From: Maribacter algarum (ex Zhang et al. 2020)
GTDB taxonomy: Bacteria > Bacteroidota > Bacteroidia > Flavobacteriales > Flavobacteriaceae
Direction of reading: 5' to 3'
Length of the DNA: 64,000 bases
NCBI RefSeq assembly: GCF_005885635.1
Contig: NZ_VATY01000001.1
Coordinates: 248,001 to 312,000, forward strand
The translations under genes and the position numbers were made by a program. Shown here in pieces: positions 17,506 to 25,267 of the stretch. Under the pieces are notes generated by a model, which searched no databases, was not told the DNA's origin, and saw only the letters and a list, made by a program, of their open reading frames with translations. Numbering within the stretch: position 1 is the stretch's first letter; every line of letters starts with the position of its first letter.

Positions 17506-17513
17506 TATCTTTG
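17506..17513 (+). promoter_or_regulatory. -7 promoter box of the alpha/beta hydrolase gene
   Basis: TATCTTTG, exact TAnnTTTG, 33 bp upstream of the ATG at 17547, so the hydrolase can be transcribed independently of DinB. No good -33 element at standard spacing; a TTTG lies 23 bp upstream. Confidence 0.5.
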
Positions 17514-17546
17514 CACACTAAAAATTGGCCTTAATAAATTGGAAAC

Positions 17547-18398
17547 ATGAGCATGAATAAATTTATTGGCAAATTAGTACCTCGTACAATAGGTTTCTAC
17601 TTTAATTTAGCCTCATTTTTCGCACCAAAGCGAATAGCAGAAAGTGCATTCCTACTTTTCTGTACACCTCGTAAGGGAAAGGTAGAAAATGGTCAGAGAG
17701 GGTTTTTGGAAGATGCAAAGGATCTTATACTTGAAGAGGAAGTTACTAAAATTCAAACCTACCGTTGGAAAGGTTCTGGCCCTACCGTCTTATTAATGCA
17801 CGGCTGGGAAAGTAATTCATTTCGTTGGAGGAGCTTCATTCCCCGTCTTCAAAAAGAGAATTACAATATCATAGCTATGGATGGGCCCGGACATGGAAAT
17901 ACATCGGGCAACCTGCTCAACTTACCCTTATACTCCTCATGTGCTCAGAAAGTAATCAATAGATATAACCCAACACATGTCATAGGTCACTCTCTTGGTG
18001 GAATGGCAATTTTATATAATCTGTACAAGTACAAAACCAATAATGCGGCTATTGAAAAGGTGGTAACCTTGGGCTCACCCTCAGAGTTATCAGATTTTAT
18101 GCGGCAATACAAGAATATATTAGGACTTAGCAATCGCATGATGGGCCTTTTGGAAGATTACTTCATTAAGACCTTCGGATTTCGATTTACCGATTTTTCT
18201 TCATCAAAATTTGCAAAACATATCACCAAAAAAGGACTATTGATTCATGATGAACTCGATGCAGTTGCTCCATATTGGTCTTCAGAACAGGTACATGCCA
18301 GTTGGAAAGGAAGTAAGCTCGTAGCAACCAAAGGCTTGGGGCATTCATTGCATCAAGATAAAGTACGTGATGAAATTATTGGTTTTTTGAAGTCATAG
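17547..18398 (+). CDS. Alpha/beta hydrolase
   Basis: A 283-residue protein of the alpha/beta-hydrolase fold. Oxyanion motif [10 protein letters not shown] (about residue 90), MDGPGHG, nucleophile elbow G-H-S-L-G-G in [13 protein letters not shown] (serine near 152), acid in [12 protein letters not shown], and catalytic histidine in GLGHSLHQD near the end. The first 60 residues are an extra, partly hydrophobic N-terminal region also seen in flavobacterial homologues. Start may be 17547 or the Met at codon 3. Substrate unknown. It has its own -7 box and is followed 32 bp later by the VOC gene. Confidence 0.88.
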   Translation: MSMNKFIGKLVPRTIGFYFNLASFFAPKRIAESAFLLFCTPRKGKVENGQRGFLEDAKDLILEEEVTKIQTYRWKGSGPTVLLMHGWESNSFRWRSFIPRLQKENYNIIAMDGPGHGNTSGNLLNLPLYSSCAQKVINRYNPTHVIGHSLGGMAILYNLYKYKTNNAAIEKVVTLGSPSELSDFMRQYKNILGLSNRMMGLLEDYFIKTFGFRFTDFSSSKFAKHITKKGLLIHDELDAVAPYWSSEQVHASWKGSKLVATKGLGHSLHQDKVRDEIIGFLKS

Positions 18399-18430
18399 GA
18401 AAGAAGTATTTTTATTTAAAATATTTACCT

Positions 18431-18856
18431 ATGAATACCGTTACTCCCTTCCATATTGCAATTCCTGTTCATAATCTTGCAGAATGCCGGACCTTTTATC
18501 GTGAAGTTTTAAACTGTGAAGAAGGCCGTAGTAGTGACCATTGGGTAGATTTTAATTTATTCGGACATCAACTGGTTATTCACTATAAGCCCAAAGCAGA
18601 AACAGAAGATTTACATCACAATCCTGTTGATGGTCATGATGTGCCTGTGCCACATTATGGAGTGGTTCTCCCGTGGGATACATTTCAATCTTTTTCCGAA
18701 GAACTAAAATCCAAGGGAATTCAGTTCGTAATTGAACCCTATATTCGTTTTGAAGGGCAGCCTGGTGAGCAAGCTACTATGTTTTTCTTAGATCCTGCTG
18801 GGAATGCACTGGAATTCAAGGCTTTTAAAGATATGGGGCAGTTATTTGCCACCTAA
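18431..18856 (+). CDS. VOC family protein (glyoxalase/dioxygenase fold)
   Basis: A 141-residue cytoplasmic protein with the paired beta-alpha-beta-beta-beta modules of the vicinal oxygen chelate superfamily. The metal-ligand type positions are His8 in [10 protein letters not shown], a histidine around [11 protein letters not shown], and the glutamate in GNALEFKAF near the end. Members include glyoxalase I, extradiol dioxygenases and antibiotic-binding proteins; this one is not assignable further. It closes the group DinB / hydrolase / VOC and is convergent with the aldo/keto reductase gene, two bases between stops. Confidence 0.85.
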   Translation: MNTVTPFHIAIPVHNLAECRTFYREVLNCEEGRSSDHWVDFNLFGHQLVIHYKPKAETEDLHHNPVDGHDVPVPHYGVVLPWDTFQSFSEELKSKGIQFVIEPYIRFEGQPGEQATMFFLDPAGNALEFKAFKDMGQLFAT

Positions 18857-18858
18857 TT

Positions 18859-19830
18859 TTATTGAGACCACTTCGTGGGAGTTCTATCCCATCGGTGTTT
18901 TTTAAGTTCTTGATGTAGCTCTCTGGACAAGCTTTCTCCATCACTCGTAGCAACATTTGCCAAAACATTTCTTTCTTTCCGCATACCCGGTATAATCGTG
19001 CTGACAGTTTCGTTCATTGTAATAAACCGAAGTGCCATTTCAGCCATAGTCATTCCCTCGGGAATTAGAGGACGTAAAGCATCCGCATGATCAACACTCG
19101 AATTTAAATTCTCAGGTACGAAATAGGTTCCTCGCCAATCTCCTTCTGGGAAGGTAGTTTCCTTGGTGATATTTCCGGTAAGTGTTCCTTCATCAAAAGG
19201 TACTCGGGCAATCACTCCAATATTCAGTTCTTCACAAAGTGGAAATAGAACATCTTCAGGATTTTGGTCAAAGATGTTGTAAATCACCTGAACCGCATCC
19301 AACATTCCTGTTTTGAGTGCTTTAATTCCATTTTCAGGTTCCCAACGGTTTACACTTACGCCCATTGCGGCAATTTTACCTGATGTTTTTAAATCTTCTA
19401 TAGCTCGTTGCCATTCTTCCCTGTGACTCCAACCATCATCCCAAGTATGGAACTGCATCAAATCAATTTGCTCTAAACCAAGGTTTTTTAATGTTTTTTC
19501 GGTGTATTCAATAACATGCTCTGTCGGATAGGACTCTTCAAAAGTATATTCTGGTTTTGCAGGCCACCGAAAGTTTTTTGGTGGAATTTTGCTAGCAGTA
19601 TATAACTTTTTTGAAGGATGTCTTCGCACCAATTCTCCCAAGAGTTCCTCGCTATGCCCTTCTCCATATCCCCAAGCCGTATCGAAAAAAGTCACGCCGT
19701 TCTCCACAGCCAAATCCAAGGACTTTGCAGATTGTATATCGCTACTTTCCGTCCAACCAGCCATTCCCCACATACCATACCCTATTTCACTTACCGGCCA
19801 ATCTGTTCTTCCAAATTTTCTATAAATCAT
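18859..19830 (-). CDS. Aldo/keto reductase
   Basis: A 323-residue NAD(P)H-dependent oxidoreductase of the TIM-barrel AKR superfamily. Catalytic tetrad residues are visible: D-x3-Y in FFDTAWGYGEGHSEELLG, lysine in YTASKIPP, and histidine in LMQFHTWDDGW. The coenzyme region is VIARVPFDEGTLTG with the late STIIPGMRKERNV. Substrate unknown. It is the last of six same-strand genes from 23933 downwards; the gap from the preceding esterase is 11 bp, so the two are very likely co-transcribed. Confidence 0.9.
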   Translation of the reverse strand: MIYRKFGRTDWPVSEIGYGMWGMAGWTESSDIQSAKSLDLAVENGVTFFDTAWGYGEGHSEELLGELVRRHPSKKLYTASKIPPKNFRWPAKPEYTFEESYPTEHVIEYTEKTLKNLGLEQIDLMQFHTWDDGWSHREEWQRAIEDLKTSGKIAAMGVSVNRWEPENGIKALKTGMLDAVQVIYNIFDQNPEDVLFPLCEELNIGVIARVPFDEGTLTGNITKETTFPEGDWRGTYFVPENLNSSVDHADALRPLIPEGMTMAEMALRFITMNETVSTIIPGMRKERNVLANVATSDGESLSRELHQELKKHRWDRTPTKWSQ

Positions 19831-19841
19831 TCTGCATTGTT

Positions 19842-20699
19842 TTAATATTGATGAAAAGCATCAGACACGAAACCGAGAACTGTCGGCAAGGCTTCTCGCC
19901 AGTAGGTCCAGCTATGTCGTCCATCTCTAACTCTATATTCATGCGGTATTTCCTTTTTTTTCATAGCGATATGAACCAAACTATTTCCCTCGTAGAGGAA
20001 GTCATCATCCCCGCAATCAATATACCAACGCACGGATTTCACATCCTTCTCTGGAACAGTTTTCAACAATTCTAAAACATTATGCCTTTCATAATATTCC
20101 TTTAGTTCAGCTTTTGTGTATTTCTCTTTGTACCAATCCATTCGGTCTTCTAATTCTTTCATAGTCAATGGACCTACGTAAGCACTCAAGGGACAAGCAG
20201 ATGAAAACAATTCGGGGTGGTGCAAAGCATACATGAAAGAACCTCCCCCGCCCATGGAAAGACCGGCAACCGCACGGTATCTTTTCTCAGATTTAATTCG
20301 GTACTTTTCTTCCACATAAGGCATAAATTCTTCAAAGAAAAAATCCTCATACTTCCATTCTCCAGCATTAAAATAACCCATTCGGCCTGTGTCGGCATCG
20401 GGCATTACTATAATCATGGGAGTAGCGGTACCATCTTTGATTGCATTGTCGGTAATTCGTAGAACCTCACCAAATTGAACCCAACCTGTATGGTCATCAG
20501 TTGCTCCATGCAACAAATATAGTACTGGATAACTACGCTCAGAAGTTTCATAATCAGGAGGAAGGTAAATAGCATAGTTACGTTCCATTTTTAAAATCTT
20601 ACTCGTCATGGTAAGGTTATCATGAACCTTTCCGGATTGGGCGAAAGATGATGCCATGATACACAAACCTATGGCACAGACAAAGAGTAGCTTTTTCAT
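19842..20699 (-). CDS. Secreted esterase, alpha/beta-hydrolase (esterase D / feruloyl esterase-like)
   Basis: A 285-residue protein with a Sec signal peptide (MKKLLFVCAIGLCIMASSFAQ). Family features: YPVLYLLHGATDDHTGW oxyanion loop, PMIIVMPDADTGR, nucleophile elbow G-L-S-M-G-G in VAGLSMGGGGSFMYA (serine near 149), acid in WYIDCGDDDFLYEGN and histidine in RDGRHSWTYWREALP. This is the esterase_phd / EstA pattern, found in feruloyl and acetyl-xylan esterases and in siderophore esterases such as Fes/IroE. No polysaccharide utilisation genes lie nearby. Eleven bases before the aldo/keto reductase gene. Confidence 0.88.
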   Translation of the reverse strand: MKKLLFVCAIGLCIMASSFAQSGKVHDNLTMTSKILKMERNYAIYLPPDYETSERSYPVLYLLHGATDDHTGWVQFGEVLRITDNAIKDGTATPMIIVMPDADTGRMGYFNAGEWKYEDFFFEEFMPYVEEKYRIKSEKRYRAVAGLSMGGGGSFMYALHHPELFSSACPLSAYVGPLTMKELEDRMDWYKEKYTKAELKEYYERHNVLELLKTVPEKDVKSVRWYIDCGDDDFLYEGNSLVHIAMKKKEIPHEYRVRDGRHSWTYWREALPTVLGFVSDAFHQY

Positions 20700-20763
20700 T
20701 TTCTATAGTATTGATTGAAGTGTTCTACAAGATAGGAAAAGAGTGGAGACTTTTTCCAGAAAT

Positions 20764-21204
20764 CTAGCTTTTGAAAGCCTTCCTGGTCATTATCAAGGGA
20801 AGTCCTATAAGGACTAGGGCGACCGAATTTATCATTACCATGTTGTGCAATGCTCCATAGTAAATTGTGATGCTGCTATCCACTATAAACCAAGACAGAA
20901 GTCCTAGCCACAAGGTCTTATTCGCCCAGGACTCCTTTTTCTTAAACGCATTTTCTGAAATCATAATCATCAATACATGAAAGCCTACGATGGTGCCTCC
21001 AATAATTCCAAACAACCAATTTTTAAAATTCAGAAGCTCTCCTTGCATTTCATTTCCTTGAAAAAAGAGTTCATTCGTAAAGGAATTATAAGCGTCAAAG
21101 AAAATGGAATTACCCGCAAAAGCCACAAGCAATCCAACTAATACGGTCATCACGTTGGCCCAAGTCAGCCATTTTTGCCAAAAATTGAATTTAGCATCTG
21201 TCAT
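20764..21204 (-). CDS. Small integral membrane protein, unknown
   Basis: A 146-residue protein with four predicted helices (about 13-30, 63-85, 95-112, 118-137) separated by short loops, no signal peptide and a lysine-rich end. I do not recognise the family. It is 9 bp downstream of the 107-residue gene and in line with the DUF2306 membrane-protein gene and an esterase gene, so membrane-associated and probably in the same operon. Confidence 0.7.
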   Translation of the reverse strand: MTDAKFNFWQKWLTWANVMTVLVGLLVAFAGNSIFFDAYNSFTNELFFQGNEMQGELLNFKNWLFGIIGGTIVGFHVLMIMISENAFKKKESWANKTLWLGLLSWFIVDSSITIYYGALHNMVMINSVALVLIGLPLIMTRKAFKS

Positions 21205-21213
21205 TGTATTTGC

Positions 21214-21537
21214 CTATTTAGGGGGAAGTGACATTACATAATCAAAACTTTCGTTGAGGAGTTTCAAAAGGGTTTCTTCATCTGCCCACATTGATTCGGG
21301 AATTAAAATGTATCCTTTCATCATCGCGCCATATGACTTGTAAATAGTAGTTCCCAATTCCGCGATATATTTTTTCTGAGTTTCCTTAGAAAAACGAATT
21401 CCAATTTCATTGGCCTTATTGAAAAGCGAAAACATATACCCATTGGCAGATGTATAGGGCATCGTTTTACCCTTCCTTTCAAATCGGTCACATTTGGCGA
21501 TAAGTGCGTCGTAGATTTTTAGTTTTTCTGTATCCAT
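21214..21537 (-). CDS. Small conserved protein, TfoX/YjbR-like
   Basis: A 107-residue soluble protein. The segments MPYTSANGYMFSLFNKANE, IGIRFSKETQKKYIAE and GAMMKGYILIPESMWADEET look like the TfoX N-terminal / YjbR-like fold (small beta-sheet followed by helices). I see this by pattern only; TfoX itself is a competence regulator, but stand-alone TfoX_N domains are common and uncharacterised. It lies 18 bp after the DUF2306 gene and 9 bp before the small membrane-protein gene. Confidence 0.6.
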   Translation of the reverse strand: MDTEKLKIYDALIAKCDRFERKGKTMPYTSANGYMFSLFNKANEIGIRFSKETQKKYIAELGTTIYKSYGAMMKGYILIPESMWADEETLLKLLNESFDYVMSLPPK

Positions 21538-21555
21538 AGGGCTTGTTATTTTAAT

Positions 21556-22194
21556 TCAAACCGTCGCCAAACTTTTTCTCCTCACCCAGAAATAGGCAAA
21601 AATCATATTCGGCACCCAACACAACCAAGCCACAATTCGATAGGCAGGAATAAACCCACCAAAAGCTGTGGACAACATAGGTAACCAAATACGCAAGGTC
21701 ACCGCCGCAAAACAGGCAGCATAACTGTATATCATATAAATTTCATGCTTTTGGATATCTCCGTTTCTAATAGTTTGATATCCTTTGAAGGTCGTATAAA
21801 GCCAAATTACAGCCAAACTCCCGAAACCAAGTTTAGCAATTACACCACCAGTAGCGTAGAAAGCAATATACAATCCCGCAAGACCACTTATACCAACGGC
21901 TATCATATAAATTTTGCCTATCAGTCTGTGTCGTTTCAAATTCGCATTTCTAAAACGCTTACTAAACTGCACCCATCCCACTAACAAGGCCAAACCGCCA
22001 AATGAAATATGGGTATAAAAACCAGTATTCCAAAAAACATCAGCCAACAATTCCGCAGTCTTCCTACTCCGCAAAGCTTCTTCTACATCTATGTAGGCTA
22101 GATAGCCATATAATATTGGATAAAGGCTTACGCCAATTGCTAAAAATGCAAAGAGAAACCAGGCTATTTTGTTTCCTATTTTATTCATATTCAT
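21556..22194 (-). CDS. DUF2306 domain-containing membrane protein
   Basis: A 212-residue integral membrane protein with about six helices. The DUF2306 signatures are the HISFGGLALLVGWVQFSKRFR block after the second helix, KRHRLIGKIYMIAV, and IQKHEIYMIYSYAACFAAVTLRIW, which carry conserved histidines facing the membrane interior; relatives are annotated as putative heme- or quinone-related membrane proteins without proof. It follows the large esterase-type gene by 8 bp and so belongs to the same transcript. Confidence 0.85.
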   Translation of the reverse strand: MNMNKIGNKIAWFLFAFLAIGVSLYPILYGYLAYIDVEEALRSRKTAELLADVFWNTGFYTHISFGGLALLVGWVQFSKRFRNANLKRHRLIGKIYMIAVGISGLAGLYIAFYATGGVIAKLGFGSLAVIWLYTTFKGYQTIRNGDIQKHEIYMIYSYAACFAAVTLRIWLPMLSTAFGGFIPAYRIVAWLCWVPNMIFAYFWVRRKSLATV

Positions 22195-22202
22195 TCTATT
22201 GC

Positions 22203-23933
22203 TTATTTATATCTCCAACTCGTCAAATCCGCACCTTTGGGAGCACTTTCCGAAATGCGTTTCATTATTTTTGGAACATACATGCTGTTATAGCGCAACC
22301 TACTTATAGCGTTGGGTTGTTCAGGGTCACCATTCCAGCAGTGCTCTGCACGATCTCCGTACAAAACTTCTCCGTCATAATGAGGATTCGTCGTTCCTTC
22401 AAGGAAGTCCTCCATTAGATAGACGGCATTATTAAGGTAATAGTTATCCATATCGCCACAATAAATATTTATTTTCCCCTTTAGGTTTTCGCCTAACTTA
22501 TCCCAATCACGCTCCAAAATGTGTCTCAGGTCATAGTTCTCCTTCCAATATTCTGCAATTTTATGGTCAATATCACCAGTCATTTTATCCCAAATACGAA
22601 CGGGATAACCATCTTCCCCTTGAGGGGAATAAGTAGCTTCCCAAATATCCCATTGTTGCCCTGAGCGGGATTTATCCCCCAAAACCAGTTCCAAATGATT
22701 TCCAAAACGGAGGGTTGATTGAATATTTCCAAGATAATCCCTATGTGATGGAACTTCTAATTTTTTATGATCACTATCATAGTAGTAAGCATTCTCATCT
22801 TCATAAATATTGGTGAGGCAATAGGCCCTAAAATCAATTGGGTCAGGGCAAGCAGCAAAACAGCCATTGTATTCTTCAGGGTATTTTACCTGAACGGCCA
22901 AAGCTTCCCAACCACCAGTAGAACCTCCATACAAAAAGCGGGACCATCCTTCTCCTATACCTCTAAACTGTCTTTCTATTTCAGGAATCAGTTCATAAGT
23001 AATCGCATCGCCGTAGGGTCCTTGACTTGCAGAATTCACCGCATACGAATCATCATAGTAAGGTGTTGGATGCTGGATTTCAATAATCAGCATTCTAGGA
23101 AAATCAGGTTCATTCCAGCGCTTGTAGAAATCATAGGCCTCTTGTTGTTGAATTACATTGTAACCTTCTAAATCAAAACGTGCCGAATATTCAGGTTCTA
23201 AATTTGGGTCTGGTGGTGTAGTTCGGAATCCCCCAAAGTCAGATGGAAAATGTCCGTGGAAAACCATCAAAGGGTACTTTGCCTCAGGATGCTCATTAAA
23301 TCCCTTTGGCAACAAAACATGAGCTCCCAAATAGATATCCCTACCCCAAAATTCAGAGAGTTTTTCAGACTTTACCTTGATGTGTTTAATCCATTCAGTG
23401 TCTTTTGGTTCTTCTATCGGAGGAATTACTTGGTCCATAACCACATCGATATTCTGAATCCCGTTTTCCGTTACGGTTATTTTGAAAGGCCTGCTATAGA
23501 TGTTTCCAGGAGATCTATTCCATCGTTGTCCTTCTCCATTATCCATAGGAAGTTTTACCGTATGCCCTGTTGCAAGGTTAAATGTTTCATACTCATGTAG
23601 TAAGGCCTGAACGTTATATTCACCTGGTGGGACTTCCGAAAGACTTGGGTACGGATATCCAAAGACTTCGTTGGTAAATGTCATTGCCGCGCCAGGAGTC
23701 ATTCCGTCTACATTCATTCCATAAATAAGCTGGGTTGAAGGGCCATCATTGATTTGAAATCGAGGTTCTTCCTCATCATTGGTGGAAAGCATTAGCAACA
23801 AACGTCCATCTTTGGTATCGGTACTTATATCCTCGGAAAAAGAAACATTAATGGAATTTTGAGACTCACTTTTCAAGTTAGATTGACATCCTATTAAACT
23901 TGATAAAACAAATAAGAAAAAAAGTTTTTTCAT
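22203..23933 (-). CDS. Large lipoprotein esterase-like protein, alpha/beta-hydrolase fold
   Basis: A 576-residue lipoprotein (MKKLFFLFVLSSLIGCQSN, lipobox LIGC). I set the start at 23933 because it begins this signal; the open frame from 23981 only adds 16 residues before it. Residues about 30-200 are a beta-rich region. The hydrolase part has KYPLMVFHGHFPSD (oxyanion), and the nucleophile elbow in FLYGGSTGGWEALAVQ; late residues GDRAEHCWNGDP hold a likely catalytic histidine. Annotated relatives are 'putative esterase' or 'alpha/beta hydrolase-fold' proteins. It heads the six-gene group and has a near-consensus promoter upstream. Confidence 0.8.
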   Translation of the reverse strand: MKKLFFLFVLSSLIGCQSNLKSESQNSINVSFSEDISTDTKDGRLLLMLSTNDEEEPRFQINDGPSTQLIYGMNVDGMTPGAAMTFTNEVFGYPYPSLSEVPPGEYNVQALLHEYETFNLATGHTVKLPMDNGEGQRWNRSPGNIYSRPFKITVTENGIQNIDVVMDQVIPPIEEPKDTEWIKHIKVKSEKLSEFWGRDIYLGAHVLLPKGFNEHPEAKYPLMVFHGHFPSDFGGFRTTPPDPNLEPEYSARFDLEGYNVIQQQEAYDFYKRWNEPDFPRMLIIEIQHPTPYYDDSYAVNSASQGPYGDAITYELIPEIERQFRGIGEGWSRFLYGGSTGGWEALAVQVKYPEEYNGCFAACPDPIDFRAYCLTNIYEDENAYYYDSDHKKLEVPSHRDYLGNIQSTLRFGNHLELVLGDKSRSGQQWDIWEATYSPQGEDGYPVRIWDKMTGDIDHKIAEYWKENYDLRHILERDWDKLGENLKGKINIYCGDMDNYYLNNAVYLMEDFLEGTTNPHYDGEVLYGDRAEHCWNGDPEQPNAISRLRYNSMYVPKIMKRISESAPKGADLTSWRYK

Positions 23934-23950
23934 GGCTGGTTGATTTACCA

Positions 23951-23982
23951 CAAAAGGTACTGATTTTAGGTCAGGAATCAAA
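23951..23982 (-). promoter_or_regulatory. Candidate promoter of the six-gene esterase cluster
   Basis: On the minus strand a TTTG (23982-23979) is followed after exactly 19 bp by TACCTTTTG (23959-23951), the standard Bacteroidota spacing with one extra base in the -7 box. It lies 17 bp before the ATG at 23933. Confidence 0.4.
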
Positions 23983-24006
23983 CAAAGTATTTCCTACTAA
24001 GATTGG

Positions 24007-24048
24007 TCTCGACGCAGCCTTTGCCGAGCGCTGTCGAGGTGCTCAACC
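24007..24048. repeat. GC-rich imperfect inverted repeat, REP-like
   Basis: In an AT-rich intergenic stretch, CTCGACGCAGC (24009-24019) pairs imperfectly with GCTGTCGAG (24030-24038), and the run continues GTGCTCAACC. This resembles short interspersed repeats in other Bacteroidota genomes (CTCGAC...GCTCAACC-type), but only one copy is in the window so repeat status is unproven. Confidence 0.35.
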
Positions 24049-24154
24049 GGAAAGTCCATATAAAAATGAGAAAGGGATTTAAGCAATATTTTATTAGAAT
24101 ATTACGTTTTCCACAAACTAACTAGGTGAAATATTCCTACTAAATTCACTCGTT

Positions 24155-24292
24155 ATGAAGAAGATTATGTTTGCTTTCGTACTACTAGTTTCAGTAGTAG
24201 TTATGAGCAGCTGTGATTATGATGACAGTAACGACATCGACGTACTCAATCCGATTGATAGTACGGTAACAGGAAAAGTGAAAACTTTGTGA
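24155..24292 (+). CDS. Tiny putative lipoprotein (45 residues)
   Basis: ATG at 24155, TGA at 24290-24292. The product starts MKKIMFAFVLLVSVVVMSSC, a textbook lipoprotein signal, with C20 followed by a short acidic tail (DYDDSNDIDVLNPIDSTV) of 25 residues. It stands alone between the esterase cluster promoter and a strong bidirectional terminator that ends directly after it, which favours a real gene. Only the anchor and a short tail exist, so a role as a surface tag or a decayed lipoprotein are both possible. Confidence 0.6.
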   Translation: MKKIMFAFVLLVSVVVMSSCDYDDSNDIDVLNPIDSTVTGKVKTL

Positions 24293-24295
24293 AAA

Positions 24296-24332
24296 CAAAA
24301 AAGTTCTCAATATTGAGGGCTTTTTTGTTTTT
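24296..24332. terminator. Bidirectional rho-independent terminator
   Basis: Stem built on CTCAAT/ATTGAG and flanked by AAAAAG ... CTTTTTT, with T-tracts on both strands. It lies between the stop of the 45-residue lipoprotein gene (plus) and the stop of folD (minus). Confidence 0.7.
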
Positions 24333-24336
24333 AATA

Positions 24337-25221
24337 CTATTCCTTACTTCTGTGCCTTTCTCTTGCCAAAAGTGTATTCTTTAGTAGCATTGCAATTGTC
24401 ATTGGCCCTACTCCGCCGGGGACAGGAGTTATATAAGATGCTTTTTTACTCACGTTTTCAAAATCAACGTCTCCCGTAATATAATATCCTTTTTCCTTTG
24501 TCTCATCAGGTACTCTTGTAATACCTACATCAATAATAACGACATCATCTTTAACCATCTCCGCCTTTAAAAAACCCGGTACACCCAAAGCAGAAATGAT
24601 AATATCAGCTTGTGTGGTAATTTGACTGATATTTTTCGTACGACTATGCGTCAAGGTAACCGTAGAATTCCCCGGGAATCCTTTTCTGCCCATCAAAATA
24701 CTCATTGGGCGACCTACGATATGACTTCTTCCAATAACCACCGTATGTTTGCCTTGTGTCTCCACCTGATAACGATCCAACAGTTCTAAAATTCCAAAGG
24801 GTGTTGCGGGAATAAATGTGCTCATATCCAAAGCCATTTTACCGAAGTTCATCGGGTGAAATCCGTCAACATCTTTGTCAGGATGAACAGCCAAGAGCAC
24901 TTTCTGCTCATCGATTTGTGGAGGTAACGGTAATTGCACTATAAAGCCGTCGATATCATCATTTTCGTTTAGTTCCTCAATTTTCTTTAATAATTCTATT
25001 TCGCTCGTCGTATTGGGCATTTGTACCAATGTAGATTCAAAACCAATGCGCTGACATGAACGGACCTTACTACCAACATAGGTCAAGCTGGCACCATCGT
25101 TACCAACCAAAACCGCGGCTAGATGAGGAACTTTTTCGCCTCGCTCCTTCATTTTATCAACTTCAGCTTTGATTTCAGCCTTAATGTCGTTCGATATTTT
25201 TTTTCCGTCCAGTATTTCCAT
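24337..25221 (-). CDS. folD: Bifunctional methylenetetrahydrofolate dehydrogenase / methenyltetrahydrofolate cyclohydrolase
   Basis: A 294-residue cytoplasmic enzyme interconverting 5,10-methylene-THF and 10-formyl-THF in one-carbon metabolism. Motifs seen: AAVLVGNDGASLTYVGSKVR with the tyrosine and lysine of the cyclohydrolase site, GFIVQLPLPPQ, HPDKDVDGFHPMNFGK, Rossmann VVIGRSHIVGRPMS, and PVPGGVGPMTIAMLL. Full family length. It follows ffh by 46 bp on the same strand; the spacer consists largely of TTAGTA-like repeats. A bidirectional terminator follows the stop. Confidence 0.97.
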   Translation of the reverse strand: MEILDGKKISNDIKAEIKAEVDKMKERGEKVPHLAAVLVGNDGASLTYVGSKVRSCQRIGFESTLVQMPNTTSEIELLKKIEELNENDDIDGFIVQLPLPPQIDEQKVLLAVHPDKDVDGFHPMNFGKMALDMSTFIPATPFGILELLDRYQVETQGKHTVVIGRSHIVGRPMSILMGRKGFPGNSTVTLTHSRTKNISQITTQADIIISALGVPGFLKAEMVKDDVVIIDVGITRVPDETKEKGYYITGDVDFENVSKKASYITPVPGGVGPMTIAMLLKNTLLARERHRSKE

Positions 25222-25227
25222 TTATGG

Positions 25228-25266
25228 GATATTACTAATTACTAACTACTTTTTACTAAATACTAG
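25228..25266. repeat. TTAGTA-rich spacer between ffh and folD
   Basis: The minus strand reads as repeats of TTAGTA / TAGTTAG / TAATTAG over the whole 46 bp gap. Low complexity; no promoter or terminator recognised in it. Confidence 0.3.
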
Positions 25267-25267
25267 T

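Noticed and set aside
20716-20763. GGAAAA ... TTTTCC hairpin after the small membrane protein gene
   Set aside because: Weak stem without a T run, and the following gene is in the same direction; not enough to call a terminator.
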